From positions 1-6,832 of the forward strand of contig JAFQLA010000296.1 of assembly GCA_017396725.1 (NCBI GenBank): a stretch of DNA of 6,832 bases, written 5' to 3'. Below, piece by piece: positions 1 to 6,832 of the stretch (the first letter of the stretch is position 1; each line of letters opens with the position of its first letter). This DNA is from Oscillospiraceae bacterium. GTDB lineage: Bacteria; Bacillota_A; Clostridia; Oscillospirales; Oscillospiraceae. The translations under genes were made by a program, and so were the position numbers. A model generated the notes under the pieces. That model was not told the DNA's origin. It did no database searches and worked only from the letters and a program-made list of their open reading frames with translations.

Positions 1-62
1 ACATTACCGCAGGCGCAAGTAATAGTAGTCTGCTGATAATTGGGATGGATTCCTTCCTTCAT
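1..62 (-). CDS. rpmE: Ribosomal protein bL31, zinc-binding type (N-terminal 20 codons only)
   Basis: This is the start of a gene cut by the window edge; 20 whole codons and two bases of the next are visible. The peptide begins MKEGIHPNY and ends with the CACGN signature. That closely matches the N-terminus of bacterial bL31, a small 50S-subunit protein that helps bridge the two ribosomal subunits. Cysteines 16 and 18 are the first half of the zinc ribbon known in the C+ form of L31; the second cysteine pair, expected near residues 37 and 40, lies outside the window. The C+ form also serves as a zinc store in bacteria that keep a zinc-free paralogue, which cannot be judged here. The ATG is well supported by a Shine-Dalgarno sequence and a dedicated promoter upstream. 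The gene follows addA in the same direction. The identity rests on only 20 residues, but they are highly characteristic. Confidence 0.9.
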   Translation of the reverse strand, partial: MKEGIHPNYQQTTITCACGN

Positions 63-72
63 TGCTCTTGTT

Positions 73-81
73 CACCCCTTT
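73..81 (-). promoter_or_regulatory. Ribosome binding site of rpmE
   Basis: Read on the minus strand this is AAAGGGGTG, a near match to the Shine-Dalgarno consensus, ending 10 nt before the rpmE ATG. Its AAAGG portion is also complementary to the CCTTT near the 5' end of the predicted transcript, which could matter for translation control. Confidence 0.75.
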
Positions 82-94
82 CTGGTTCAATAGT

Positions 95-108
95 CCTTTT
101 CACAAAGG
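95..108 (-). promoter_or_regulatory. Small hairpin in the rpmE leader
   Basis: On the minus strand the sequence CCTTT, GTGA, AAAGG forms a perfect 5-bp stem with a 4-nt loop, placed right at the predicted 5' end of the rpmE mRNA. It is too weak and lacks a following T-run, so it is not a terminator. It may stabilise the transcript end, or take part in a leader that alternates with pairing to the Shine-Dalgarno sequence. Ribosomal-protein leaders are known for L31 in some bacteria, but I cannot match this short leader to a specific family. The stem is seen directly; any function is inference. Confidence 0.35.
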
Positions 109-116
109 CAACATAG

Positions 117-145
117 ATAATAACACAAGATATTATGAAATGCAA
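117..145 (-). promoter_or_regulatory. Sigma-A promoter for rpmE with upstream A-rich element
   Basis: On the minus strand a -35 box TTGCAT (140-145) and a -10 box TATTAT (117-122) are separated by exactly 17 bp. The bases TGT directly before the -10 give an extended -10. Upstream of the -35, A-rich DNA (a run of seven A at 149-155, then AAAATT at 158-163) has the position and look of an UP element, as expected for a strongly expressed ribosomal gene. Transcription would start near 109-112, giving a leader of about 47-50 nt. The -35 box begins only 8 bp past the addA stop, and the A-rich element extends across the stop into the addA coding region. No start site has been measured. Confidence 0.75.
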
Positions 146-173
146 GTGTTTTTTTACAATTTTACCGCATTTC
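137..173. repeat. Imperfectly explained inverted repeat around the addA stop codon
   Basis: A perfect 7-bp inverted repeat (GAAATGC at 137-143, GCATTTC at 167-173) flanks the addA stop with 23 bp between its arms. One arm is in the last addA codons and the other overlaps the -35 region of the rpmE promoter. The loop is large and no T-run follows on the minus strand, so it is a poor intrinsic terminator. It could be a weak mRNA-end structure, a protein site, or chance. Confidence 0.2.
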
Positions 174-3100
174 CTGTGGCAAAAAAGTAAAGAATTTTTT
201 CTTTTACCTTCTTTTCCAAGATGCGCTCCAGAGCCGTGGAATATGCCTCCAGCTGCGGCCGGTAATGCTCGGCTCTGGAAAGCTGGGTGGTTTCATCCAC
301 ACGGTCGGTCTTAAAGTCGATGACCGTCAATCCTCCCTCTTCTTCAATACAGCAGTCCACAACGCCCTGCAGCATCATTTTATCATCAGATACTGCCGCC
401 GCGTCATATTCCCGTGCGTCTATAAGAAGTGTGAATCGATATTCCCGCAGAACAGTTTCCGCTCTGCGGATACGCTCCGCCAAAGGAGAGGCGAGAAACG
501 CGGCAATGGCTGCCGTATCCACAGCCTGCGCCTCTTCTTTTCGAAGAAGCCGTCTTTCATAAAGGCGCTCTACCTCTGCTTTTACCGCCGCTTCATCCCT
601 AACGCTATCAAAGTCCACATACTGCATCACAAGGTGCAGCGCGGTACCTTTTTCCGCCGCCGTAAGAGCGCGGCTGCCCGTCATAAATGCAGGCTGGCCG
701 AAGTAAACAGGCCGCGGCGCCTTTTGCGTGTTTTCCGCGATCTCCTCGTCCACCTCACGGCCCTTGAGCTGCGTTGCCGTGACCTTTGCGGGAAGGCGCG
801 TCTCCCGTGCATAAGGATACATATGTCCTATCACACTCAGATCTGCCGTTACGGCTTCCTCTTCCTGACCCACAGCTTTTGTCCGCGGCGTTACTTTGAC
901 ATACTCCGCCGCGTCGTGGATGAATACCTTCCACGGCGTATCACCGGGAGTGCAGTGCATCAAAGTCTCCATTCCCGCAAGATCCCGCAGAGGCTTTGCC
1001 TCCCAGCGGCAAAGCAGGGGCAAAAGCACCCAGTCACCCATGCACTTTCCGTCGCACACGGCTTCGGGCACCACGGGACAGACCGCGGAGGGGATCAGCT
1101 TTTTGATAACATTTGCTCCGTTGCGGCGGGAATCCACCATGATGAGTTTTTCCTTGGCGCGGGTCATGGCAACATAGAGAATGCGCATCTCCTCCGCGCG
1201 GCTTTCACTTCTGAGGCTGCGCTCAATGGCAAGACGGGCCAGGGTGGGATAGCGGATCTTCCGCGTGAGATCCACGCGCTCAGCCCCCACACCCAAGGCA
1301 GGATGTACCAGTACAGGCGTGCGCAGGTCCTGATCGTTAAAGCCCTTGGAAAGGTCGGCAAGGATCACCACCGGGAATTCAAGGCCCTTGGATTTGTGGA
1401 TACTCATGAGCCGCACGCCGCCGCTGGCGGTACGGATATTGGTATCGGGAACTTCTCCGTTTTCGATCATGCGCTGCAGCTGGGTCACCAGCGCGAAAAG
1501 ACCGCTGTAACCCGCGTTTTCCAGCTTTTTCACATGTTCAAAGAGCGCGGTAAGATTGTCCTTGCGGATCTCTCCGCCGCCCATAGCGCCGAAAATACCC
1601 AGCACATGAAAACGGTTGTAAATGTGCCAGAGCAGGCGGTGCACGCTGATCTCAGGCGTCAGCTCACGCAGCGCCGTCAGCTCACGGACAAAGGCTTTGC
1701 TCTCTTGGTCCTCATCCAGCAAAAGCGCGGTGTAGAAATCCGTTTTGGGCGAGGCCGCGCGGATCCTGGCAAGACTATCCGCCGTAAAACCGAATAGCGG
1801 CGACCGCAGAACGGAGATCAACGGCACATCCTGCCGCGGGTTATCGATGATCTTCAAAAAGCTGAACATCACCGCGATCTCCGCCGTTTCAAAGAATTCC
1901 CCGCTGCCGCCGTCGCTGAAAGCGATGCCCTGCATGGAAAGGGCTTTGGCCACTTCTTCCTTGCGGGTATTGGGCGAGCGCATCAAAATCACAATGTCCT
2001 CTTCCCTGATACGCCGCTCTTCCCCACTCTCACCGCGGACGGGGAATCCTTCATCCAGCAGTTGGCGGATCTTTCGGGCGACAAAGCGGGCTTCCAGCGT
2101 GGCAAGGCCGGTGGATCCCTCTTCCTCCTCAACTTCATTTTCCCCCGTAAAGGTCACCATGTGGTATTCCGTTTCGCAGCCGCTCTTATCTTCAAAATAG
2201 GCCGCGCCGAAATTGAGGCGCTCCTCTTCTCCATAGTCCATTTCCCCTGCCCGCAGGGAGAGGATGTTTTCAAAGACGAAGTTGGTGGCCTCCAGAATTT
2301 CTTTTCTGGAGCGGAAATTCTGCGAGAGCAGGATCTTTCTCCCATCCCCCTCCGCCGCTTCCAGATAAGGAAGATAGGAGCGGTATTTGGCAATGAAAAT
2401 GGTGGGGTCTGCCAGTCGGAAACGGTAGATGCTCTGCTTCACATCGCCTACGGTAAAGAGATTCTTTCCGCCCCGGGACACGGCGCGGAAAATGAAATTC
2501 TGCACCTCATTGGTGTCCTGATATTCGTCCACCATGATCTCTTTGTAGCGCAGCGCGATCAACTCGCCCAGCTGCGTGGGAGACCCGTCGGGAGACACAA
2601 GAATGCGGATGGCATCGTGCTCCTGATCGGAGAAATCGGCGGCATTGCGCCGTCTTTTCTCCTTGCGGTAAGCATGGGAAAAAGCCGTCACAAGATCGAT
2701 AAGGGCGATCATGGGCGCGGCGATAGCGCGCATATCCTCCATAGCCTCGGCAGCGGAAACGCTGAGGTATCCCGTAAGCTTGGCAAGGTCCGCCTTGGCG
2801 GCATTGCGGATCACGGAGACGATCTCCTTAAGTTCTCCCGCGTTGTCGGAGGCGCGCACCGCCGTAACACGGCCGAATTCCACCTGCGCCGCGGCCCTCA
2901 CCGCCTCGTCCCAGCCGATGGCGGCAGCTTTTGCCAATTGCTCAAAGCCCTGCGCTGTGACGGAATAAGCAGGAGCGTACTTCACGGTAAGCGCTTCGTT
3001 TTCTTCCATCATGATAACGGCTTGTTGCAGCCGCTGGGCCCAGTAGCTGCTGCGGCGTGCGATCTCACCCAGAAGCGCCGCGGCATAGGGCGATGCGCTG

Positions 3101-3741
3101 ATGTCCTCACCCATATTCTCCCAGACGCTTCGCTGCTGCGCGAGCCACTTTTCAGGATAGGGGTGACTTTGCACCTTGCGGTAAAGCTGCAGCACCTGCT
3201 CTTCCAGCACGCGGTCATCACGGCCCGCGCCTAAAGTATCGGCCAGCATGTGGCCCTCGGCATCATCGCTGATGCCCTCGTAGAAACTCTCCAGCACCTG
3301 CTGCAAGACCCGCTTTTGCAAAAGGGACGCTTCCTTTTCGTCCAGCACGCGGAAATCGGGTGACAGGGCGTATTTATCATCCCCGTCGTTCAAAAGATGT
3401 ACATTCTCCCGCAAAAGACTGCTGCAGAAGGCGTCCACCGTTTTGATGTCCGCCTGATAGACGCGCAGCGTCTGCCGGCGGAGATGGAGATCGTCCGCAG
3501 CTTCGGCAAGACGCTTGGCAAGCTCGGAAGCGATCTTGCTGCGAAGCTCCGCAGCTGCCGCGCGGGTATAGGTGATGATGAGAAAATCATCCAGATTGCA
3601 GCCCTCGCCCATCACATAGGAAAAGAGGCGGTCTACAAGAACCTTAGTCTTGCCCGAACCTGCCGCCGCGGAGACCAGAAGGCTCCCGCCGCGGTTTTCC
3701 ACAACGGCTCTTTGGGCAGGGGTCAATTCAATTTTAGCCAT
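154..3741 (-). CDS. addA: AddA: helicase-nuclease subunit A of the AddAB double-strand break repair complex
   Basis: This 1195-residue protein is close to the usual AddA length of about 1200-1230. With AddB it unwinds and resects broken DNA ends in the cytoplasm until Chi is met, then feeds RecA-dependent repair. The UvrD-type (SF1A) helicase motifs are all present in order: Q motif (TPAQ, 7-10), Walker A (AAAGSGKT, 25-32), Ia (TYTRAAAAEL, 57-66), Walker B (VDEYQD, 404-409), III (GDVKQSIYRFR, 432-442), IV (QNFRSR, 474-479), V (SIHKSKGLEFP, 780-790) and VI (YVAMTRAKE, 856-864). The C-terminal RecB-type nuclease has His1036 (GTALH), Asp1129 (GVVD), Asp1142 and Lys1144 (DFKTD) and the QLEAY motif (1163-1167), so it should be catalytically active. 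The frame stays open 86 codons further upstream, but the ATG at 3741 begins directly before the conserved Q motif and has a good ribosome binding site. It overlaps addB by 8 bp, implying coupled translation. One oddity is five cysteines clustered at residues 888-930. Confidence 0.97.
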   Translation of the reverse strand: MAKIELTPAQRAVVENRGGSLLVSAAAGSGKTKVLVDRLFSYVMGEGCNLDDFLIITYTRAAAAELRSKIASELAKRLAEAADDLHLRRQTLRVYQADIKTVDAFCSSLLRENVHLLNDGDDKYALSPDFRVLDEKEASLLQKRVLQQVLESFYEGISDDAEGHMLADTLGAGRDDRVLEEQVLQLYRKVQSHPYPEKWLAQQRSVWENMGEDISASPYAAALLGEIARRSSYWAQRLQQAVIMMEENEALTVKYAPAYSVTAQGFEQLAKAAAIGWDEAVRAAAQVEFGRVTAVRASDNAGELKEIVSVIRNAAKADLAKLTGYLSVSAAEAMEDMRAIAAPMIALIDLVTAFSHAYRKEKRRRNAADFSDQEHDAIRILVSPDGSPTQLGELIALRYKEIMVDEYQDTNEVQNFIFRAVSRGGKNLFTVGDVKQSIYRFRLADPTIFIAKYRSYLPYLEAAEGDGRKILLSQNFRSRKEILEATNFVFENILSLRAGEMDYGEEERLNFGAAYFEDKSGCETEYHMVTFTGENEVEEEEGSTGLATLEARFVARKIRQLLDEGFPVRGESGEERRIREEDIVILMRSPNTRKEEVAKALSMQGIAFSDGGSGEFFETAEIAVMFSFLKIIDNPRQDVPLISVLRSPLFGFTADSLARIRAASPKTDFYTALLLDEDQESKAFVRELTALRELTPEISVHRLLWHIYNRFHVLGIFGAMGGGEIRKDNLTALFEHVKKLENAGYSGLFALVTQLQRMIENGEVPDTNIRTASGGVRLMSIHKSKGLEFPVVILADLSKGFNDQDLRTPVLVHPALGVGAERVDLTRKIRYPTLARLAIERSLRSESRAEEMRILYVAMTRAKEKLIMVDSRRNGANVIKKLIPSAVCPVVPEAVCDGKCMGDWVLLPLLCRWEAKPLRDLAGMETLMHCTPGDTPWKVFIHDAAEYVKVTPRTKAVGQEEEAVTADLSVIGHMYPYARETRLPAKVTATQLKGREVDEEIAENTQKAPRPVYFGQPAFMTGSRALTAAEKGTALHLVMQYVDFDSVRDEAAVKAEVERLYERRLLRKEEAQAVDTAAIAAFLASPLAERIRRAETVLREYRFTLLIDAREYDAAAVSDDKMMLQGVVDCCIEEEGGLTVIDFKTDRVDETTQLSRAEHYRPQLEAYSTALERILEKKVKEKILYFFATGNAVKL

Positions 3742-6700
3742 TACCGTCTGCCCCCTTTCCGTTTTTATCGATAGCAGCCCAGAAGGCATCGCCCCTGAGC
3801 TTTTCCATGTAGCGGAATTTGTCCCTTCCTTCTTCAAACTGACACGCCGAGGCAAAGGGACAGTAAGTGCAGGCGGTATCGTTGGGCCCGCGCTTGCAGG
3901 GATCGGCGTCGATCCTGCCGTCGCGGATCTCACAGGTGATCTGTTGTAGCAGTTCCTCCACATAGCGGCCCAGCTTGCCCAGCTGCGCGGCGGAGGCAAT
4001 ATCGCCGGAGAGGCTGCCGTCCTTTTTCACCTTCAGCGGCAAGTACCGCGGCTCGGTAAGGGCGTCATGCTCCATGGCCCGCAGCACATCGCTCTGATCC
4101 AGCAGCAAACCGCTGCGGCGCAGGTGCTTGTCCATTTCCGCCTGCAGCTTTTCGGGAGAAATGCCCCGGGGCATGGAAAGGATCTCTTCCCGCGCAGGGA
4201 AATAAAGGATGCCCGCAGGCTCGATCTCCTGGCCGAAATAGTCTTTTCCGTTCTGCCGCAGCATCTCAAGATAAAGCAGCATCTGCACATTGAGCCCGTA
4301 GCGCACATCGTTTAAGTCAAAGGCTTTTTTACCCGTCTTATAGTCCACCACGCGAAGGTACAGCTTGCCGTCCTTGAGCCAGCCGTCCACACGGTCCACC
4401 TTACCTCCAAGGGTCAGCGTGGCGCCGGGCTCTTCAATGGTGATGGCAGGCATGTCGCCGCCTGCGCTGAAATCCAGTTCAAAGGCCACGGGGCGGAAAT
4501 CCGAATCCTTCATCTCCGCCACCGCGTTTTTCACAATGGATACCGCCGTATTGCAAAGGCGCTTGAACAGATAGCGGAACCGCGCCGTATGCTCCGCAGG
4601 ATCACCCAGGCGGCTCTTGGCATAGCTATCCACATAGCGCTGCACCATTTCCTCCACGGCTTCCTCCGCCACATTGGCGAAGTCACCCGTCTCAGCGATC
4701 TCGCGGAATACATTCTCCAAAAGGAAATGTACAAAAGTACCGATCTCAGGAGCGTCCAGCCCTGCAACGCGCCGCTCCTTGGCCTTGAGACCGTACTGCA
4801 TGAAATAAGCAAAGTGGCACTGGCGCACCGCGTCCATGCGGGAGGCGGACATGCGGAACCTGCTGCCGTAAAGAGAGCGCACCACATCGGGAGAAAGGCT
4901 GCCCCGCTCCACACGGGAGGCTTTTTCCATCTTTTCAAGTACCCGCGCGTAGGCTTCCGTTTCCATTAACTGCTCACGCAAGCCGCTGCAGCGCGGAGCT
5001 GCGCATTCTTCCAGCGCAGGCACAACGGCAGTAAGACGGTAGGATCTGTCGTTGGGTTCATTTTCGATCTTTACATCTTCAAAAAGCTTCAATATCCGCT
5101 CCACCACAAAAGACGGCCGCAGCTCGCTGCCGGAAATATCGGCAGCGGGATAGCTGATATAGAGCCGCTCTTCCGGTCGGCTAAGGATCTGATGGATATC
5201 CTGCAGCTCCACATGGAACTGATCCAAGCCCGTGGGCGCAAGGCGGATGCCCTGCCGCGTCAGGAGTTCGCGCTCCTCGGCATTTAAAAGGCCGCCGCCG
5301 TTTTCTGTATTGGGCAGCACATTATCATTGGCGCCCAAGAGAAAGAGCACCTTCATGCCGTGGCGGTCATTTCTGCCCACATCTCCCACTGCCACCTGAT
5401 CGAGGGAAACGGGAATCGTGCCCACATCGTACTGCGTCAGCACCAGGCGGAAGAGCCGCGCGAAGTCCTCGTTGGAAAGCTCGCTGCCCTGCAGGATCTC
5501 ATGGAACTGATCCAGCACACCGCAGAAAATGTCCCAAAGCTGGCGGTATTCCTCCGCAAGCTTACTGTTTCCCGCCTCCAGAAGCATCTGCGCCTTGGTA
5601 CGAACCTGTTCAGGCAGCCGAATCTCCAAAGCAAAACTGTAAAGCGCTTTTACTTTATCACTCGCTCTATCACTTGTATTTAGCGCATTGTACAGGTGAT
5701 TCAGCGGCATACGGACCATATCCCGCAGGGTGTTGAGCCGCGCAAGGCACGCAATGTCCGCCTCGTCCCAGTTTTCGCTGTAACCTTGGGGATGAGCCGT
5801 CCAGGGTGCGTCACGCAGCCAGAGATTGCCGCGGATATCCCATTTCAGCGCATAATTCTCCAGTTCATCGCACTCATCGGGCGTAACGCCTGCAAGGCCC
5901 GTTTTGAGATAGGTAAACATATCCTCATATTCAAAGCGGCTGTTGATGGCATCCAGCGCACCAAGCAGCACACGCAGCATGGGTTTTTCCAGAATGTCGC
6001 TGCGCTCGTTGCAGAAAACGGGGATGTCATAGCGCTGGAAAATGCTCTCTACTGCAGATTCGTAGTCGGGCATGTTACGGGCCGCCACCGCGATATCACG
6101 GTAGCGGTAAGCGCCGCTTTGCACCAATCGGCGGATCTCCCCCGCCGCCATTTCCACTTCGCTATAGGTATTTACCGCCCGCAGCACGCGGATCTTCTCT
6201 GCGGCTTCCCCCTCATAGGGCATCTGACCGCGGAAAAATTCCCGCTCTATATGGTCAAAGGGCGTATTCCCCTCGCTCCTGACAAAAAGGATGCGGCTCT
6301 CAACGCCTGCGACCTGCGCAAGGCGCAAAAGGCGGTCACGGGCGCGGATGGCAGCGGTGAAATCGTCACTCTTTGCGTACTTGTCACCAAGGAGCGTCAC
6401 CGTCACCGAGCGGGCACGGCGCAAAAGGACGGCAATTATGTCCTCTTCCAAGCCGTTAAAATAGGAAAAACCGTCTATGTACACATCTTTCCCGTCCACA
6501 TAATGGGAAGCAGGAAGATTTTCTGCCAATTTTGTCAATCGGTCGCGTCTGTCGCTGACGGTGCTGCAGAGTTTCCCTTCGTAGGTACCGTAAATCAGCG
6601 CGATCTCCCGCAGCTTTTCCCCTGCCGCGCCTTCCGCCGCATCCGCTTCGCGGCTGAGGGCTTCGGGAGAGACGGCATAGCTGTGGAATTCATCGGTGAG

Positions 6701-6832
6701 ACTCACCAGATCTTCCAGAAAAGTCACCTTGCGGGAGGATCTTCCGTAGATTTTCAGCTTGCCTGCGATCTCCTGCAAGGCACGCTGCATCATAAGAAGC
6801 TTGCCGCCCTTATCCAGAGTATAATCGGAAAG
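3734..6832 (-). CDS. addB: AddB: nuclease and Chi-recognition subunit B of the AddAB complex (N-terminus missing)
   Basis: The frame is open to the window edge, where it reads LSDYTLDKGGKLLMM; 1032 residues are visible. Family members are about 1100-1170 long, so roughly the first 100-140 residues, including the N-terminal Walker A of Firmicutes AddB, lie outside. The Met codons at 6793 and 6790 are internal and not the start. Counting from the first visible residue, the middle part is an inactivated UvrD-like helicase fold that in AddAB reads Chi. It has family-typical stretches such as FLLGANDNVLP (about 497-507) and YISYPAADISG (about 558-568). The C-terminal nuclease has His702 (GTFVH), Asp813 (GKVDRVD), Asp830 and Lys832 (VDYKTG) and a Q-x3-Y motif (850-854). 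Cys672 (RQCHFAY) plus the cysteines at 988, 991 and 997 (CTYCPFASAC) match the four ligands of the 4Fe-4S cluster known in Bacillus AddB. An additional cysteine sits at 979. The gene precedes and overlaps addA, as is usual in Firmicutes. Confidence 0.96.
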   Translation of the reverse strand, partial: LSDYTLDKGGKLLMMQRALQEIAGKLKIYGRSSRKVTFLEDLVSLTDEFHSYAVSPEALSREADAAEGAAGEKLREIALIYGTYEGKLCSTVSDRRDRLTKLAENLPASHYVDGKDVYIDGFSYFNGLEEDIIAVLLRRARSVTVTLLGDKYAKSDDFTAAIRARDRLLRLAQVAGVESRILFVRSEGNTPFDHIEREFFRGQMPYEGEAAEKIRVLRAVNTYSEVEMAAGEIRRLVQSGAYRYRDIAVAARNMPDYESAVESIFQRYDIPVFCNERSDILEKPMLRVLLGALDAINSRFEYEDMFTYLKTGLAGVTPDECDELENYALKWDIRGNLWLRDAPWTAHPQGYSENWDEADIACLARLNTLRDMVRMPLNHLYNALNTSDRASDKVKALYSFALEIRLPEQVRTKAQMLLEAGNSKLAEEYRQLWDIFCGVLDQFHEILQGSELSNEDFARLFRLVLTQYDVGTIPVSLDQVAVGDVGRNDRHGMKVLFLLGANDNVLPNTENGGGLLNAEERELLTRQGIRLAPTGLDQFHVELQDIHQILSRPEERLYISYPAADISGSELRPSFVVERILKLFEDVKIENEPNDRSYRLTAVVPALEECAAPRCSGLREQLMETEAYARVLEKMEKASRVERGSLSPDVVRSLYGSRFRMSASRMDAVRQCHFAYFMQYGLKAKERRVAGLDAPEIGTFVHFLLENVFREIAETGDFANVAEEAVEEMVQRYVDSYAKSRLGDPAEHTARFRYLFKRLCNTAVSIVKNAVAEMKDSDFRPVAFELDFSAGGDMPAITIEEPGATLTLGGKVDRVDGWLKDGKLYLRVVDYKTGKKAFDLNDVRYGLNVQMLLYLEMLRQNGKDYFGQEIEPAGILYFPAREEILSMPRGISPEKLQAEMDKHLRRSGLLLDQSDVLRAMEHDALTEPRYLPLKVKKDGSLSGDIASAAQLGKLGRYVEELLQQITCEIRDGRIDADPCKRGPNDTACTYCPFASACQFEEGRDKFRYMEKLRGDAFWAAIDKNGKGADGNG
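3751..3758 (-). promoter_or_regulatory. Ribosome binding site of addA, inside the addB end
   Basis: On the minus strand AAAGGGGG lies 9 nt before the addA ATG, within the last codons of addB. It decides the addA start in favour of 3741 over the longer open frame. Its place just before the addB stop suits re-initiation by ribosomes finishing addB. Confidence 0.75.

Noticed and set aside
137..173. Intrinsic terminator after addA
   Set aside because: The 7-bp stem is AT-rich in part, has a 23-nt loop, and is not followed by a T-run on the minus strand.
265..1797. Long plus-strand open frame (510 codons) opposite addA
   Set aside because: It lies fully antisense to conserved addA nuclease and helicase coding sequence, its translation is rich in Arg, His and Cys without any recognisable domain, and no convincing ribosome site precedes it. 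GC-rich genes often leave long open antisense frames.
2062..3234. Second long plus-strand open frame (390 codons) opposite addA
   Set aside because: Same reasons: antisense to conserved motifs of addA, shadow-like composition, no domain.
3742..3999. N-terminal extension of AddA by 86 residues
   Set aside because: The added peptide is Pro, Ser and Arg rich with no AddA similarity and lies over the conserved AddB iron-sulfur region; the ATG at 3741 has the ribosome site and begins right before the Q motif.
5660..5715. Internal minus-strand promoter in the AT-rich addB patch
   Set aside because: The best pair I could find (CTGAAT, 16 bp, TAAATA) matches the consensus at only about half of the positions and has no adjacent gene start to serve.
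6788..6793. Double ATG as the addB start
   Set aside because: The frame remains open through 13 further codons to the window edge with AddB-like sequence, and the family needs a longer N-terminus with Walker A.

Overview
This window looks like the chromosome of a Gram-positive-type anaerobe of the Bacillota, most likely class Clostridia and possibly near Oscillospiraceae. The clues are the Firmicutes-style addB-addA gene order, an AddB with an iron-sulfur nuclease domain, the wording of the AddA motifs (for example the TYTRAAAAEL form of motif Ia) and a GC-rich coding sequence. The lineage is inferred from protein character only; no 16S or other marker is present.

All real genes lie on the minus strand, so the biological order runs from high to low coordinates. 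First comes addB (6832 to 3734, its beginning cut by the window edge). It overlaps addA (3741 to 154) by 8 bp. After a 91-bp gap comes the first 20 codons of rpmE (62 to 1, cut by the other window edge), encoding ribosomal protein bL31 of the zinc-binding type. More than 98% of the window is coding. The long plus-strand open frames are antisense shadows of addA and addB.

AddA and AddB form a heterodimeric helicase-nuclease, the functional counterpart of RecBCD. It unwinds and trims double-strand DNA ends, responds to Chi, and prepares 3' single strands for RecA. AddA carries a complete set of UvrD-type helicase motifs and a complete nuclease motif. AddB also carries a complete nuclease motif, plus the cysteines expected to hold a 4Fe-4S cluster. 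Both nucleases therefore look active. The overlap and the ribosome binding site for addA inside the addB end point to one transcript with coupled translation.

The short addA-rpmE gap is the densest regulatory stretch. It holds a strong-looking sigma-A promoter for rpmE, with an A-rich upstream element that runs across the addA stop codon, and a short leader in which a small hairpin could compete with pairing to the Shine-Dalgarno sequence. There is no recognisable terminator after addA, so addBA transcripts may read into rpmE. I found no mobile element, CRISPR array, RNA gene or novel multi-gene system here; the observations below are modest.
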